A DNA stretch of 64,000 nucleotides from Streptomyces sp. NBC_00440 (GTDB taxonomy: Bacteria; Actinomycetota; Actinomycetes; Streptomycetales; Streptomycetaceae). The position numbers were made by a program, and so were the translations under genes. Of the stretch, positions 32,765 to 42,322 are shown in pieces. Where the stretch lies: the NCBI RefSeq assembly GCF_036014215.1, contig NZ_CP107921.1, positions 4,336,001 to 4,400,000 of the forward strand. The letters run 5' to 3'. Position 1 is the first letter of the stretch. The number at the start of each line of letters is the position of its first letter. The notes under the pieces are model-generated. The model searched no databases. It worked only from the letters and a program-made list of their open reading frames with translations, and had not been told where the DNA came from.

Positions 32765-33426
32765 CGGAGGAGACTCCGGGCTTCGAGGAGGAGCCCGACG
32801 TCCCCTCCGGCGCGACCTCCGAAGACGCCGCGTCGAAGGCCGCCGGGCCCGACTCCGGGAAGGAGTCGGAGCCGGCGGCCCCGGCAGGGGACGCACAGAG
32901 CAGCGGTCAGAACAGTCAGGAAACAGCTCTCACCGCCCAGCTGGACCAGGTCCGTACCGCGCTCAGTGAGCGCACCGGGGACCTCCAGCGGCTCCAGGCG
33001 GAGTACCAGAACTACCGCCGCCGGGTGGAGCGGGACCGGGTCCAGGTCAAGGAGGTCGCCATCGCGAACCTCCTGTCCGAACTCCTCCCGACCCTCGACG
33101 ACATCGGTCGCGCCCGGGAGCACGGCGAGCTGGTCGGCGGCTTCAAGTCGGTGGCCGAGTCGCTGGAGACGGTCGCGGCGAAGATGGGCCTCCAGCAGTT
33201 CGGCAAGGAGGGCGAGCCCTTCGACCCGACGATCCACGAGGCCCTGATGCACTCGTACGCGCCGGACATCACCGAGGACACGTGCGTGGCGATCCTGCAG
33301 CCGGGGTACCGGTTCGGCGAGCGCACCATCCGTCCCGCACGGGTCGCGGTGGCCGAGCCCCAGCCGGGCGCGCAGTCCAAGGACGACGCGCCGGACGAGG
33401 ACAGCGGTGGCCCGGACGAGGGCTGA
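32761..33426 (+). CDS. grpE: Nucleotide exchange factor GrpE
   Basis: This 221-residue protein is the ADP/ATP exchange factor of DnaK. An acidic, disordered N-terminus (about 55 residues) leads into the dimerising coiled coil ([20 protein letters not shown]). The family signature follows, seen in [26 protein letters not shown] and the beta-domain [34 protein letters not shown]. The C-terminal tail is again acidic. Its ATG overlaps the dnaK stop. A 16-bp repeat begins inside the last codons and spans the stop. Confidence 0.97.
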   Translation: MTEETPGFEEEPDVPSGATSEDAASKAAGPDSGKESEPAAPAGDAQSSGQNSQETALTAQLDQVRTALSERTGDLQRLQAEYQNYRRRVERDRVQVKEVAIANLLSELLPTLDDIGRAREHGELVGGFKSVAESLETVAAKMGLQQFGKEGEPFDPTIHEALMHSYAPDITEDTCVAILQPGYRFGERTIRPARVAVAEPQPGAQSKDDAPDEDSGGPDEG

Positions 33427-33468
33427 CATCAGTGAAGGCTGACATCAGTAGGGGCTGGCATCAGTATC
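33421..33468 (+). repeat. Three 16-bp tandem repeats spanning the grpE stop codon
   Basis: GGCTGACATCAGTGAA, GGCTGACATCAGTAGG and GGCTGGCATCAGTATC follow one another; the first contains the grpE TGA. They fill most of the grpE-dnaJ gap. Confidence 0.8.
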
Positions 33469-33497
33469 AGTAGCGACCGGAAGGAGGGACGTCGGGG

Positions 33498-34688
33498 ATG
33501 AGCACCAAGGACTTCGTCGAGAAGGACTACTACAAGGTTCTCGGCGTCCCGAAGGACGCCACCGAGGCCGAGATCAAGAAGGCGTACCGGAAGCTCGCCC
33601 GCGAGCTGCACCCGGACGCCAACAAGAGTGACGCCAAAGCCGAAGAGCGGTTCAAGGAGGTCTCCGAGGCGAACGACGTCCTCGGCGACCCCAAGAAGCG
33701 CAAGGAGTACGACGAAGCGCGTGCTCTCTTCGGCAACGGCGGCTACCGGCCAGGGCCCGGCGCCGGCGGCGGCTCCTTCAACTTCGACCTGGGGGACCTC
33801 TTCGGAGGCACCCCGGGCGGGGGAGCGGGGCAGCCGGGCGGCGCGGGCGGTTTCGGCGGCGGACTCGGGGACGTGTTCGGCGGGCTGTTCAACCGGGGCG
33901 GTCCCGGTACCACCCGCACCCAGCCGCGCCGCGGCCAGGACATCGAGTCCGAGGTGACGCTCAGCTTCACCGAGGCGGTCGACGGGGCCACGGTCCCGCT
34001 GCGGATGTCCAGCCAGGCGCCGTGCAAGGCCTGTTCGGGTACCGGCGACAAGAACGGCACCCCCCGGGTCTGCCCGACCTGCGTCGGCACCGGCCAGGTG
34101 TCGCGCGGCAGCGGCGGCGGCTTCTCACTGACCGACCCCTGCGTGGACTGCAAGGGCCGTGGGCTCATCGCCGAGAACCCCTGCGAGGTCTGCAAGGGTT
34201 CCGGGCGGGCGAAGTCCTCCCGGACCATGCAGGTAAGGATCCCGGCGGGCGTCTCCGACGGCCAGCGGATCAGGCTGCGCGGCAAGGGCACCCCGGGCGA
34301 GCAGGGCGGCCCGGCCGGTGACCTCTATGTGATCGTCCATGTCGACGCCCACCCGGTCTTCGGCCGCAGGGGCGACAACCTCACGCTCACCGTGCCCGTC
34401 ACCTTCACGGAGGCGGCACTCGGCGGCGAGGTCAAGGTACCGACGCTCGGCGGCCCCCCGGTCACGCTGAAACTGCCCGCGGGTACGCCCAACGGCCGTA
34501 CGATGCGGGCCCGGGGCAAGGGTGCCGTACGCAAGGACGGCACCCGGGGGGACCTGCTGGTCACCGTCGAGGTCGCCGTACCGGCGGATCTCAGCGACAA
34601 GGCACGTGAGTCGCTGGAGACGTACCGCGAAGCGACCGCGGGGCAGGACCCGCGCGCGGAGCTTTTCCAGGCCGTGAAGGGAGCTTGA
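33498..34688 (+). CDS. dnaJ: Co-chaperone DnaJ
   Basis: This 396-residue type I J-protein has the J domain at residues about 10-75 with the HPD tripeptide (RELHPDANKSDAKAEERF). A Gly/Phe-rich linker (75-145) follows. The zinc domain has four CxxCxGxG-type repeats (CKACSGTG, CPTCVGTG, CVDCKGRG, CEVCKGSG), and two C-terminal substrate-binding beta-domains end the chain. DnaJ stimulates DnaK ATP hydrolysis and delivers substrate. AAGGAGG precedes the ATG by about 10 bases. hspR starts two bases after the stop. Confidence 0.97.
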   Translation: MSTKDFVEKDYYKVLGVPKDATEAEIKKAYRKLARELHPDANKSDAKAEERFKEVSEANDVLGDPKKRKEYDEARALFGNGGYRPGPGAGGGSFNFDLGDLFGGTPGGGAGQPGGAGGFGGGLGDVFGGLFNRGGPGTTRTQPRRGQDIESEVTLSFTEAVDGATVPLRMSSQAPCKACSGTGDKNGTPRVCPTCVGTGQVSRGSGGGFSLTDPCVDCKGRGLIAENPCEVCKGSGRAKSSRTMQVRIPAGVSDGQRIRLRGKGTPGEQGGPAGDLYVIVHVDAHPVFGRRGDNLTLTVPVTFTEAALGGEVKVPTLGGPPVTLKLPAGTPNGRTMRARGKGAVRKDGTRGDLLVTVEVAVPADLSDKARESLETYREATAGQDPRAELFQAVKGA

Positions 34689-34689
34689 G

Positions 34690-35157
34690 ATGAATGGCCG
34701 CCGAGGACGACGTGACCCTGCCATGGGTTACGAACTGACCGACGAGACCCCCGTGTACGTCATCTCGGTCGCCGCTCAGCTCTCCGGCCTGCACCCGCAG
34801 ACCCTGCGCCAGTACGACCGTCTCGGCCTGGTCTCACCGGGCCGGACGGCCGGCCGGGGCCGGCGGTACTCGGCCCAGGACATCGAACTGCTCCGTACGG
34901 TGCAGCAGCTGTCCCAGGACGAGGGCATCAACCTCGCGGGCATCAAGCGCATCATCGAGCTGGAGCACCAGGTCGCCGCGCTCCAGTCCAGGGTCGCCGA
35001 ACTCTCGGCGGCGGTGGACGGCGCGGCGGTGGCCATGCAGCAGCGCGAGGCACAGGTCCACGCCTCGTACCGGCGCGACCTGGTCCCGTACCAGGACATG
35101 CAGCAGACCAGCGCACTGGTGGTCTGGCGACCGAAGCCGAAGCGGTCGCCGGAGTAG
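34690..35157 (+). CDS. hspR: Heat-shock repressor HspR (MerR family)
   Basis: This 155-residue MerR-type regulator binds HAIR operators and autoregulates the dnaK operon. The winged-helix part is clear (YVISVAAQLSGLHPQTLRQY, then DRLGLVSPGRTAGRGRRYS). A coiled-coil dimer helix follows (EHQVAALQSRVAELSAAV). The ATG at 34690 (MNGRRGRRDP) is favoured because GGGAG lies upstream and the known HspR N-terminus begins with a similar Arg-rich segment; an internal ATG at 34723 is possible. DnaK is its corepressor. A matching operator lies upstream of clpB in this same window. Confidence 0.95.
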   Translation: MNGRRGRRDPAMGYELTDETPVYVISVAAQLSGLHPQTLRQYDRLGLVSPGRTAGRGRRYSAQDIELLRTVQQLSQDEGINLAGIKRIIELEHQVAALQSRVAELSAAVDGAAVAMQQREAQVHASYRRDLVPYQDMQQTSALVVWRPKPKRSPE

Positions 35158-35180
35158 GGCAGTTCGTGTGAGTGAGGTCC

Positions 35181-35212
35181 GAGGGCCGCTACCCGGAGGG
35201 GTGGCGGCCCTC
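35181..35212. terminator. Bidirectional terminator between hspR and LuxR gene 1
   Basis: A 14-bp stem (35181-35194 with 35199-35212, one T-G wobble) lies between convergent genes and touches the stop codon of the LuxR-type gene. Confidence 0.75.
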
Positions 35213-36194
35213 AGGCGTGTTCACGGCGGTTGTGGCTGTCGAGCATCCCGGACTGTGCGATGCGGACGCCCAGTTGCACCCGGTTCGTGGTGCCGAGCAC
35301 GGTGGAGAGGTGTGCGATGTGGGTGCGGCAGGTGCGGACGCTGATCCCGAGCCGTTTGGCGACGGCTTCGTCGGGGTGTCCTTCGCTGAGGAGCCGGGCG
35401 ACGGCGTACTGGCGCTCGGAGATCCCTGCCTCGGCCGGTACGGGTGGGGCAGGTTCGTGCAGGGGGATCCCCTGGCGCCAGAACCGTTCGAAGACGGTGG
35501 CGAGGTATTCGACCAGTGCGGGGTGGCGCAGTTCCAGGGCGGTGGTGCGGTCCGCGCTGGCGGGGATGAACGCGACCGAGCGATCGACGATGATCAGGCG
35601 CTCGGGGATGTCGTCCAGGCTGCGGATCTCTATGGAATCGCCCATCTGCTTCAGGTAGTCACGCAGTCCCGGGCTGTGCAGCGAGGACCGTTGGTAGAGG
35701 GTGCGCATGTGGGCTCCGCGTTCGCGCAGCGCGAGATCCCTGGGCAGAGCGGTGCTCAGGGCGTACTCGCTGCGCGGTCCTGGCTGGACACACATCATTT
35801 CCGTGCGGCATTCGTTGGTGGCACGGTCGATCGCGGTGTTGATGCGCGGGAAGCCTTCCAGCACCACGATTCCGGGCGAGTCCTCCGGTGGACGCGGGGT
35901 GTCGAGTGCGATGAACCGCTCCAGGGTCTCCGCGATCCTCACCTCGCGCGAACGGCGCGTGTGGATCTCCGACTCGATATCGCGGAGCAGCGCGTGGAGA
36001 GCCAGCGAGGGAGGCGTGGGCAGGAGGCGCTCCATGTCGTCCGGATCCGGGTGCAGGAGTCCCAGGTCGATGAGGCACGGGGCCGCACCTGCGGCCTCGC
36101 GCCTGATGCATCGCTGCTTCAGGGCTTCCGCGTATATCCGGTTGCCGGGCTCGCACAGCTCCTCCACGCCATGTGTGTGCTGTGGCGCCGTCAC
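35211..36194 (-). CDS. LuxR-type regulator 1 (large, TrmB-like sensor part)
   Basis: This 327-residue regulator has a C-terminal LuxR/NarL helix-turn-helix (ERQYAVARLLSEGHPDEAVA then KRLGISVRTCRTHIAHLSTV). An N-terminal part of about 260 residues has no receiver or HTH_LUXR autoinducer domain. It resembles the TrmB/phospholipase-D-like ligand part of streptomycete LuxR regulators, with LLHPDPDDMERLLPTPPSLA and IVVLEGFPRINTAIDRAT. It is a paralogue of the neighbouring gene at 36423. GTG at 36194 is chosen because CGGAG lies about 10 bases upstream and because it aligns with the paralogue start. The ligand is unknown. It is likely tied to the peptide gene upstream by context only. Confidence 0.82.
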   Translation of the reverse strand: MTAPQHTHGVEELCEPGNRIYAEALKQRCIRREAAGAAPCLIDLGLLHPDPDDMERLLPTPPSLALHALLRDIESEIHTRRSREVRIAETLERFIALDTPRPPEDSPGIVVLEGFPRINTAIDRATNECRTEMMCVQPGPRSEYALSTALPRDLALRERGAHMRTLYQRSSLHSPGLRDYLKQMGDSIEIRSLDDIPERLIIVDRSVAFIPASADRTTALELRHPALVEYLATVFERFWRQGIPLHEPAPPVPAEAGISERQYAVARLLSEGHPDEAVAKRLGISVRTCRTHIAHLSTVLGTTNRVQLGVRIAQSGMLDSHNRREHA

Positions 36195-36422
36195 TTCTGC
36201 TCCGTCTCTGAGTTCCGGGTGCTCGGTGAGGACTGCGGGCAACCTTCCGGATCTCGACGGTAGCCCGGCGACAGAGGCCGCGCACCCCCCCCTCATCAAG
36301 CTGCAGAGCAGCAAGTTGAGGGTGGTCGTTCCGCCGTTGGCACACCAAAATCATTGCTTGTGACGGATGCACCGGGGCGGCGTGGCCAGACGCGGAACGG
36401 TCCGTTCGCGCTGCGCCGGAGG

Positions 36423-37385
36423 TCAGCTTCCCTGCTCCAGGATGCCGGACTGCGCGATCAGGTAGCCGAGTTGGGCCCTGCTGTTGCTGCCGAGTGTCGA
36501 GCTGAGTTTCGCTATGTGCGCGCGACAGGTGCGGACGTTCATACCGAGCCGGCGGGCGATGGCCTCGTCGACGTGCCCCTCGACGAGCAACTGGGCGATG
36601 GACAGCCGGACACCCGATATCCCCTCGGGGTTGGAGTGGTACGGGATCTGCTCCTGCAGAGGCACGCCACGTCTCCAGAACTGCTCGAAGACCTTGACGA
36701 GGTACTCGACCATTCCCGGGTGGCGCAGCTCCAGTGCGATCTGGCGGTCGTCGGTGGCCGGGATGAACGCCACGGTGTGGTCGAAGATCATCAAGCGCTC
36801 TATGAGCTCTTCGAGCGTGCGGATCTCCACCTTCCCGTCGGCGACGAGGTCCACGTACGCCAGCGTGCCGCGGCTGTGCCTGACCGTGTGCTGATACAGC
36901 GTGCGCATACTGACGCCGCGGTCGAGCAGGGGCCTGCCGCGCTCCAGGGCCTGAGTGAGTTCGTGCTCGCTGCGGGCGCCCCCCGGCTGGATCGTCAGCA
37001 CTTCCGTCTGGCACGCCGCGGTGGCCAGATCGAGCGCCGCGTTGATCCTTCCGAACCCCTCCAGCACGGTGATGGCGTGAGTGGGGGGCGGGTTCTGCGC
37101 GCTGATGGTCATGAACGGCTCGAAAGTGTCGGTCAGTTCCACCGACCGTCGTCTACGGTCCTGGATCTCCCGCTCGATCGGGTGGAGGCGCTGTGTGAGC
37201 GCGGCCGACGGCGGTACCGGGCGGAGCCAGCCCGCGTCGTCGGGGTCGGGGTGGAGCAGCGCGAACTCCAGTAGACACGGGGCGGGGCCCACCTCACTGC
37301 GCGGGATCTTGCCGAGGCTCAGCGCGCTGGCGTAAAGCCGCGCACCCTCGTCGCAAAGTTCGGTAATGGCGTGAGGATGTGTCAT
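36423..37385 (-). CDS. LuxR-type regulator 2, paralogue of regulator 1
   Basis: This 320-residue regulator has the same architecture as regulator 1: MTHPHAITELCDEGARLYAS start, LLHPDPDDAGWLRPVPPSAA, ITVLEGFGRINAALDLAT and the C-terminal HTH (RLSIAQLLVEGHVDEAIARR, LGMNVRTCRAHIAKLSSTLG). No phospho-acceptor receiver domain is present. It is divergent from the DLGWGS peptide gene with a 151-bp spacer, the usual position for a dedicated regulator. The ATG at 37385 lacks a strong ribosome site; an in-frame ATG at 37427 would add 14 residues. Cognate signal unknown. Confidence 0.82.
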   Translation of the reverse strand: MTHPHAITELCDEGARLYASALSLGKIPRSEVGPAPCLLEFALLHPDPDDAGWLRPVPPSAALTQRLHPIEREIQDRRRRSVELTDTFEPFMTISAQNPPPTHAITVLEGFGRINAALDLATAACQTEVLTIQPGGARSEHELTQALERGRPLLDRGVSMRTLYQHTVRHSRGTLAYVDLVADGKVEIRTLEELIERLMIFDHTVAFIPATDDRQIALELRHPGMVEYLVKVFEQFWRRGVPLQEQIPYHSNPEGISGVRLSIAQLLVEGHVDEAIARRLGMNVRTCRAHIAKLSSTLGSNSRAQLGYLIAQSGILEQGS

Positions 37386-37418
37386 GTTTGCGTAGCTTGT
37401 GGTCAATTCTCCACCCCC

Positions 37419-37445
37419 CAGGAACATGAATGTGCAGGAACATGA
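37419..37445. promoter_or_regulatory. Direct repeat CAGGAACATGA in the divergent LuxR/peptide promoter region
   Basis: CAGGAACATGA occurs twice (37419-37429, 37435-37445), 16 bp apart start to start, in the 151-bp spacer. It is a candidate site for LuxR regulator 2. A TTGACG at 37464-37469 downstream could be the -35 of the peptide promoter, though no good -10 is seen. Confidence 0.4.
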
Positions 37446-37536
37446 TGCATCGTCCCTGTGGCGTTGACGTGCCTGGATGAGCCATCGTCTAGGAACGCGG
37501 GGGAGAGGAACACATCAAGTGAGGACGAAGCCCACT

Positions 37537-37737
37537 ATGAAGAAAAAGATGCTTCGCTCGGTGCTTGCGGCAGTCTTCTCCGCAACTGTGCTTTTTGGTG
37601 CAGTAAGTGCTGCAGATCTTGGGTGGGGGAGCGCGCAGGCTGCTGCCACGCCGGGGGATCTCGGCTGGGGCAGCATGCATGTGGCCGCCCCGCTCGACCT
37701 CGGCTGGGGCAGCACTTCGGCATCGGTAAGCGCATGA
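37537..37737 (+). CDS. Secreted peptide precursor with three DLGWGS repeats
   Basis: This 66-residue protein is not recognised as a known family. It has a strong signal peptide (MKKKMLRSVLAAVFSATVLF with likely cleavage at VSA-A near residue 25). The mature part of about 41 residues has three exact DLGWGS hexapeptides at residues 27-32, 41-46 and 54-59, separated by small Ala-rich linkers (AQAAATPG, MHVAAPL). The repeats differ at the DNA level only by synonymous changes, so the hexapeptide is under selection. GAGGACGAAG precedes the ATG; an in-frame GTG at 37519 would add six residues. The next gene overlaps its stop (ATGA). It could be a multi-copy peptide signal, a processed precursor or a small wall protein; none is proven. 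Confidence 0.75.
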   Translation: MKKKMLRSVLAAVFSATVLFGAVSAADLGWGSAQAAATPGDLGWGSMHVAAPLDLGWGSTSASVSA

Positions 37738-38063
37738 CCGTCCCACCGGACGACAGAGTCTTCCAGCGCGAGATGGCTGTCGCTTACCGCTCCGGGTGGC
37801 ATTTCATCGACCTCGTCACGGCGATTCCGCACCGTGGTGATTCGTTGATGGTCACCCTGTTCGGTGAGCCGATCCTCGTCGTACGCGAGGACGACGGTGA
37901 CGATGGTGACGTCCGCGCCTACCGGTGCCTGCGCAAGCCCCGGGGCGCCCCACAGCCTGTTCGCTGTGCCGTTCGCTACGGCATGGTGTTCGTGAACCTC
38001 GACCGGCGTGACCACCAGTTGTTCGACGTCGAGCCGACCACAGCTATCCCCCGCAGTGCCTGA
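37734..38063 (+). CDS. Rieske-domain-like small protein lacking cluster ligands
   Basis: This 109-residue soluble protein resembles the N-terminal Rieske region of ring-hydroxylating oxygenases: VAYRSGWHFIDLVTAIPHRG, TLFGEPILVVREDDG, VRAYRCLRKPRGAP and RYGMVFVNLDRRD. The Rieske CxH and CxxH ligand pairs are not present; only single Cys remain (YRCLRK, VRCAVRY) where Cys/His pairs are expected, and the segment between them is missing. No catalytic iron domain follows. It is translationally coupled to the DLGWGS peptide gene (four-base overlap), implying a related role, perhaps peptide handling or binding. Family resemblance is by eye, and the function is unknown. Confidence 0.65.
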   Translation: MTVPPDDRVFQREMAVAYRSGWHFIDLVTAIPHRGDSLMVTLFGEPILVVREDDGDDGDVRAYRCLRKPRGAPQPVRCAVRYGMVFVNLDRRDHQLFDVEPTTAIPRSA

Positions 38064-38106
38064 CGCGATTCCCCCGGCGTAACAGATCGCTCAGGTGCTT
38101 CCCCCA

Positions 38107-38149
38107 CACAGCGGCGCCACCGTGACCTGAACACGGTGGCGCCGCTGTG
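38107..38149. terminator. Strong bidirectional terminator after the peptide operon
   Basis: A perfect 18-bp inverted repeat (38107-38124 and 38132-38149) with a 7-nt loop lies 43 bases past the Rieske-like gene and faces the convergent PPOX gene. Confidence 0.85.
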
Positions 38150-38175
38150 CTGCGCGCGTGAGGTTCCGCCGCCGG

Positions 38176-38580
38176 TCAGGCGCGGCCCATCGCCCGCTCG
38201 ACGGTGATCTCGATCAGGACCCGGTCCGGGTTCTCGGTCGGCGTGCGCCCGTAGCGCTCCGCGTAGCGCCGTACCGCGTCGGCGACTGCGTCCGGCTCCG
38301 TACGGATCCTCGCGCGCCCCTCCAGCGTCGCCCAGCGACCCGGCGCCACCTGGCAGACCGCGACCCGCGCGCCCTCGGGCCCCGCGGCCAGGATGTTGGC
38401 GACCTTCCGTGACTTCTTGTTGGCGATGACCCTGGCGATCCCGGCCTCCGGTTCCCACGTCACGCCGACCGGCACCAGATGCGGTGAACCGTCCGGGCGC
38501 GGGGTCGTCAAGGTGCAGCGATGGAATTCGCGCCAGAAGCTGAGGTAGGGCGGATCGGGGTTCCGTGGGTCAATGGCCAT
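38176..38580 (-). CDS. PPOX-class F420/FMN-dependent oxidoreductase-like protein
   Basis: This 134-residue protein has the split-barrel fold of pyridoxamine-5'-phosphate-oxidase-like F420 or FMN enzymes. The pattern is LTTPRPDGSPHLVPVGVTWE, then RVIANKKSRKVANILAAGP and VAVCQVAPGRWATLEGRARI. It resembles the short F420-dependent PPOX proteins of streptomycetes. Cofactor and substrate cannot be told from sequence. It stands alone between the peptide operon and clpB, transcribed away from clpB. Confidence 0.85.
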   Translation of the reverse strand: MAIDPRNPDPPYLSFWREFHRCTLTTPRPDGSPHLVPVGVTWEPEAGIARVIANKKSRKVANILAAGPEGARVAVCQVAPGRWATLEGRARIRTEPDAVADAVRRYAERYGRTPTENPDRVLIEITVERAMGRA

Positions 38581-38671
38581 GGGCGCGAACCTATCCGGCC
38601 CCCGGACCCCGGCCGCCCCCGGTGTGGCAGAGATCCTGTCGGTCAGGGGGTGGCGGCCCTGTCAAATGTAT

Positions 38672-38692
38672 GTTGAGTGGCTTAGACTCAAC
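38672..38692 (+). promoter_or_regulatory. HAIR operator (HspR site) upstream of clpB
   Basis: GTTGAGT-N7-ACTCAAC matches the HspR consensus except for the outermost base pair of each half, with perfect symmetry. It lies 154 bases before the clpB GTG, so clpB should join the HspR regulon. Confidence 0.88.
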
Positions 38693-38845
38693 TTTATGTA
38701 CGGTGCCTGAGTCTAGGCAGGCTGAGTCGCTGCGCCGGGTCGCGGCACGCAGGCCACACACGCCACACACGCCACACGGACCACACAGGCATCGCACCGA
38801 GTCACTGCAGGGACGGACCCGCCCCGCGAGGAGGAGAGCGCACAC

Positions 38846-41446
<2,601 letters not shown>

Positions 41447-41737
41447 GGCGAACGGCTGGGTGACGGGCCCGTCACCCCTCCGGGGTCCCCCGGGGGTGAC
41501 GGGCCCGTTCCTGTTACCCGTTCCTGTTACCCGTTCCTGTTACCCGTTCCTGTTACCCGTTCCTGTTACCCGTTCCCGTTCGCGGACACGAACCGCCACC
41601 ACCGGCCGTACGGCGCGGCCGGACACCCAAGATCGGGCAAACCTGTCCGCCCCTGGCGGATAAGACCCGGCGGGGCTTGCCACGCCCCGCCCGCTATGGG
41701 AGAGGATGGCGGAACTCGTACGAAGGGCAATTCAAAG
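41447..41737. repeat. clpB 3' region: hairpin and five 13-bp tandem repeats
   Basis: Just past clpB, GACGGGCCCGTCACCCC pairs with a matching arm around 41493-41508 as a likely terminator. It is followed by five perfect copies of GTTCCTGTTACCC (41507-41571). The remaining gap up to the YbjN-like gene at 41738 holds no other recognised site. Confidence 0.8.
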
Positions 41738-42274
41738 ATGACCATCGACCCGTCCTCCATTCCGAACTTCGGGGGCCAGCCCGATCCGCAGGATTCAGGA
41801 CCGGCGGGCCCCGTCGTTCCCGACCAGGATCTGGTCAAGCAGCTCCTTGAGCAGATGGAGCTGAAGTACGTCCTGGACGACGAGGGCGACCTCGCCGCGC
41901 CGTGGGAGGAATTCCGTACGTACTTCATGTTCCGCGGTGAGGACGACCAGCAGGTCTTCTCGGTGCGGACGTTCTACGACCGCCCGCACGGCATCGAGGA
42001 GAAGGTCCAGCTCCTGGAGCTGATCGACGACTGGAACCGCCGCACGCTGTGGCCCAAGGTCTACACGCACACCCACGACGACGGCAGCGTCCGGCTCATC
42101 GGTGAGGCGCAGATGCTCATCGGCACCGGCGTGGCCCTGGAGCACTTCGTGTCGTCCACGGTCAGCTGGGTCCGCGCCTCGATCGAGTTCGACAAGTGGC
42201 TCGTCGACCAGCTCGGTCTTGAGCAGGACCTGGAGTCCGGCAAGGGCGACGACGAGCCCGGCGACAACGCCTGA
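41738..42274 (+). CDS. YbjN-domain protein
   Basis: This 178-residue acidic soluble protein has the YbjN/type III secretion chaperone-like fold. Recognisable parts are QMELKYVLDDEGDLAAPWEE, the YFMFRGEDDQQVFSVRTFYD strand region, and LIDDWNRRTLWPKVYTHTHD. The C-terminus is acidic (ESGKGDDEPGDNA). Its role in actinobacteria is not established. ATG at 41738 (MTIDPSSIPN) has GAAGGGC upstream; a longer frame from 41696 is less likely. A 12-bp CCTGCGACGGTG duplication lies just after its stop. Confidence 0.8.
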   Translation: MTIDPSSIPNFGGQPDPQDSGPAGPVVPDQDLVKQLLEQMELKYVLDDEGDLAAPWEEFRTYFMFRGEDDQQVFSVRTFYDRPHGIEEKVQLLELIDDWNRRTLWPKVYTHTHDDGSVRLIGEAQMLIGTGVALEHFVSSTVSWVRASIEFDKWLVDQLGLEQDLESGKGDDEPGDNA

Positions 42275-42322
42275 GCGGAGCGCCGGCAAGGCCTGCGCCT
42301 GCGACGGTGCCTGCGACGGTGC

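Noticed and set aside
30884..32896. 670-codon minus-strand frame opposite dnaK
   Set aside because: Antisense shadow caused by biased codon use in dnaK.
41507..41571. Regular 13-bp array considered as a CRISPR
   Set aside because: Units abut without unique spacers and no cas genes are nearby.
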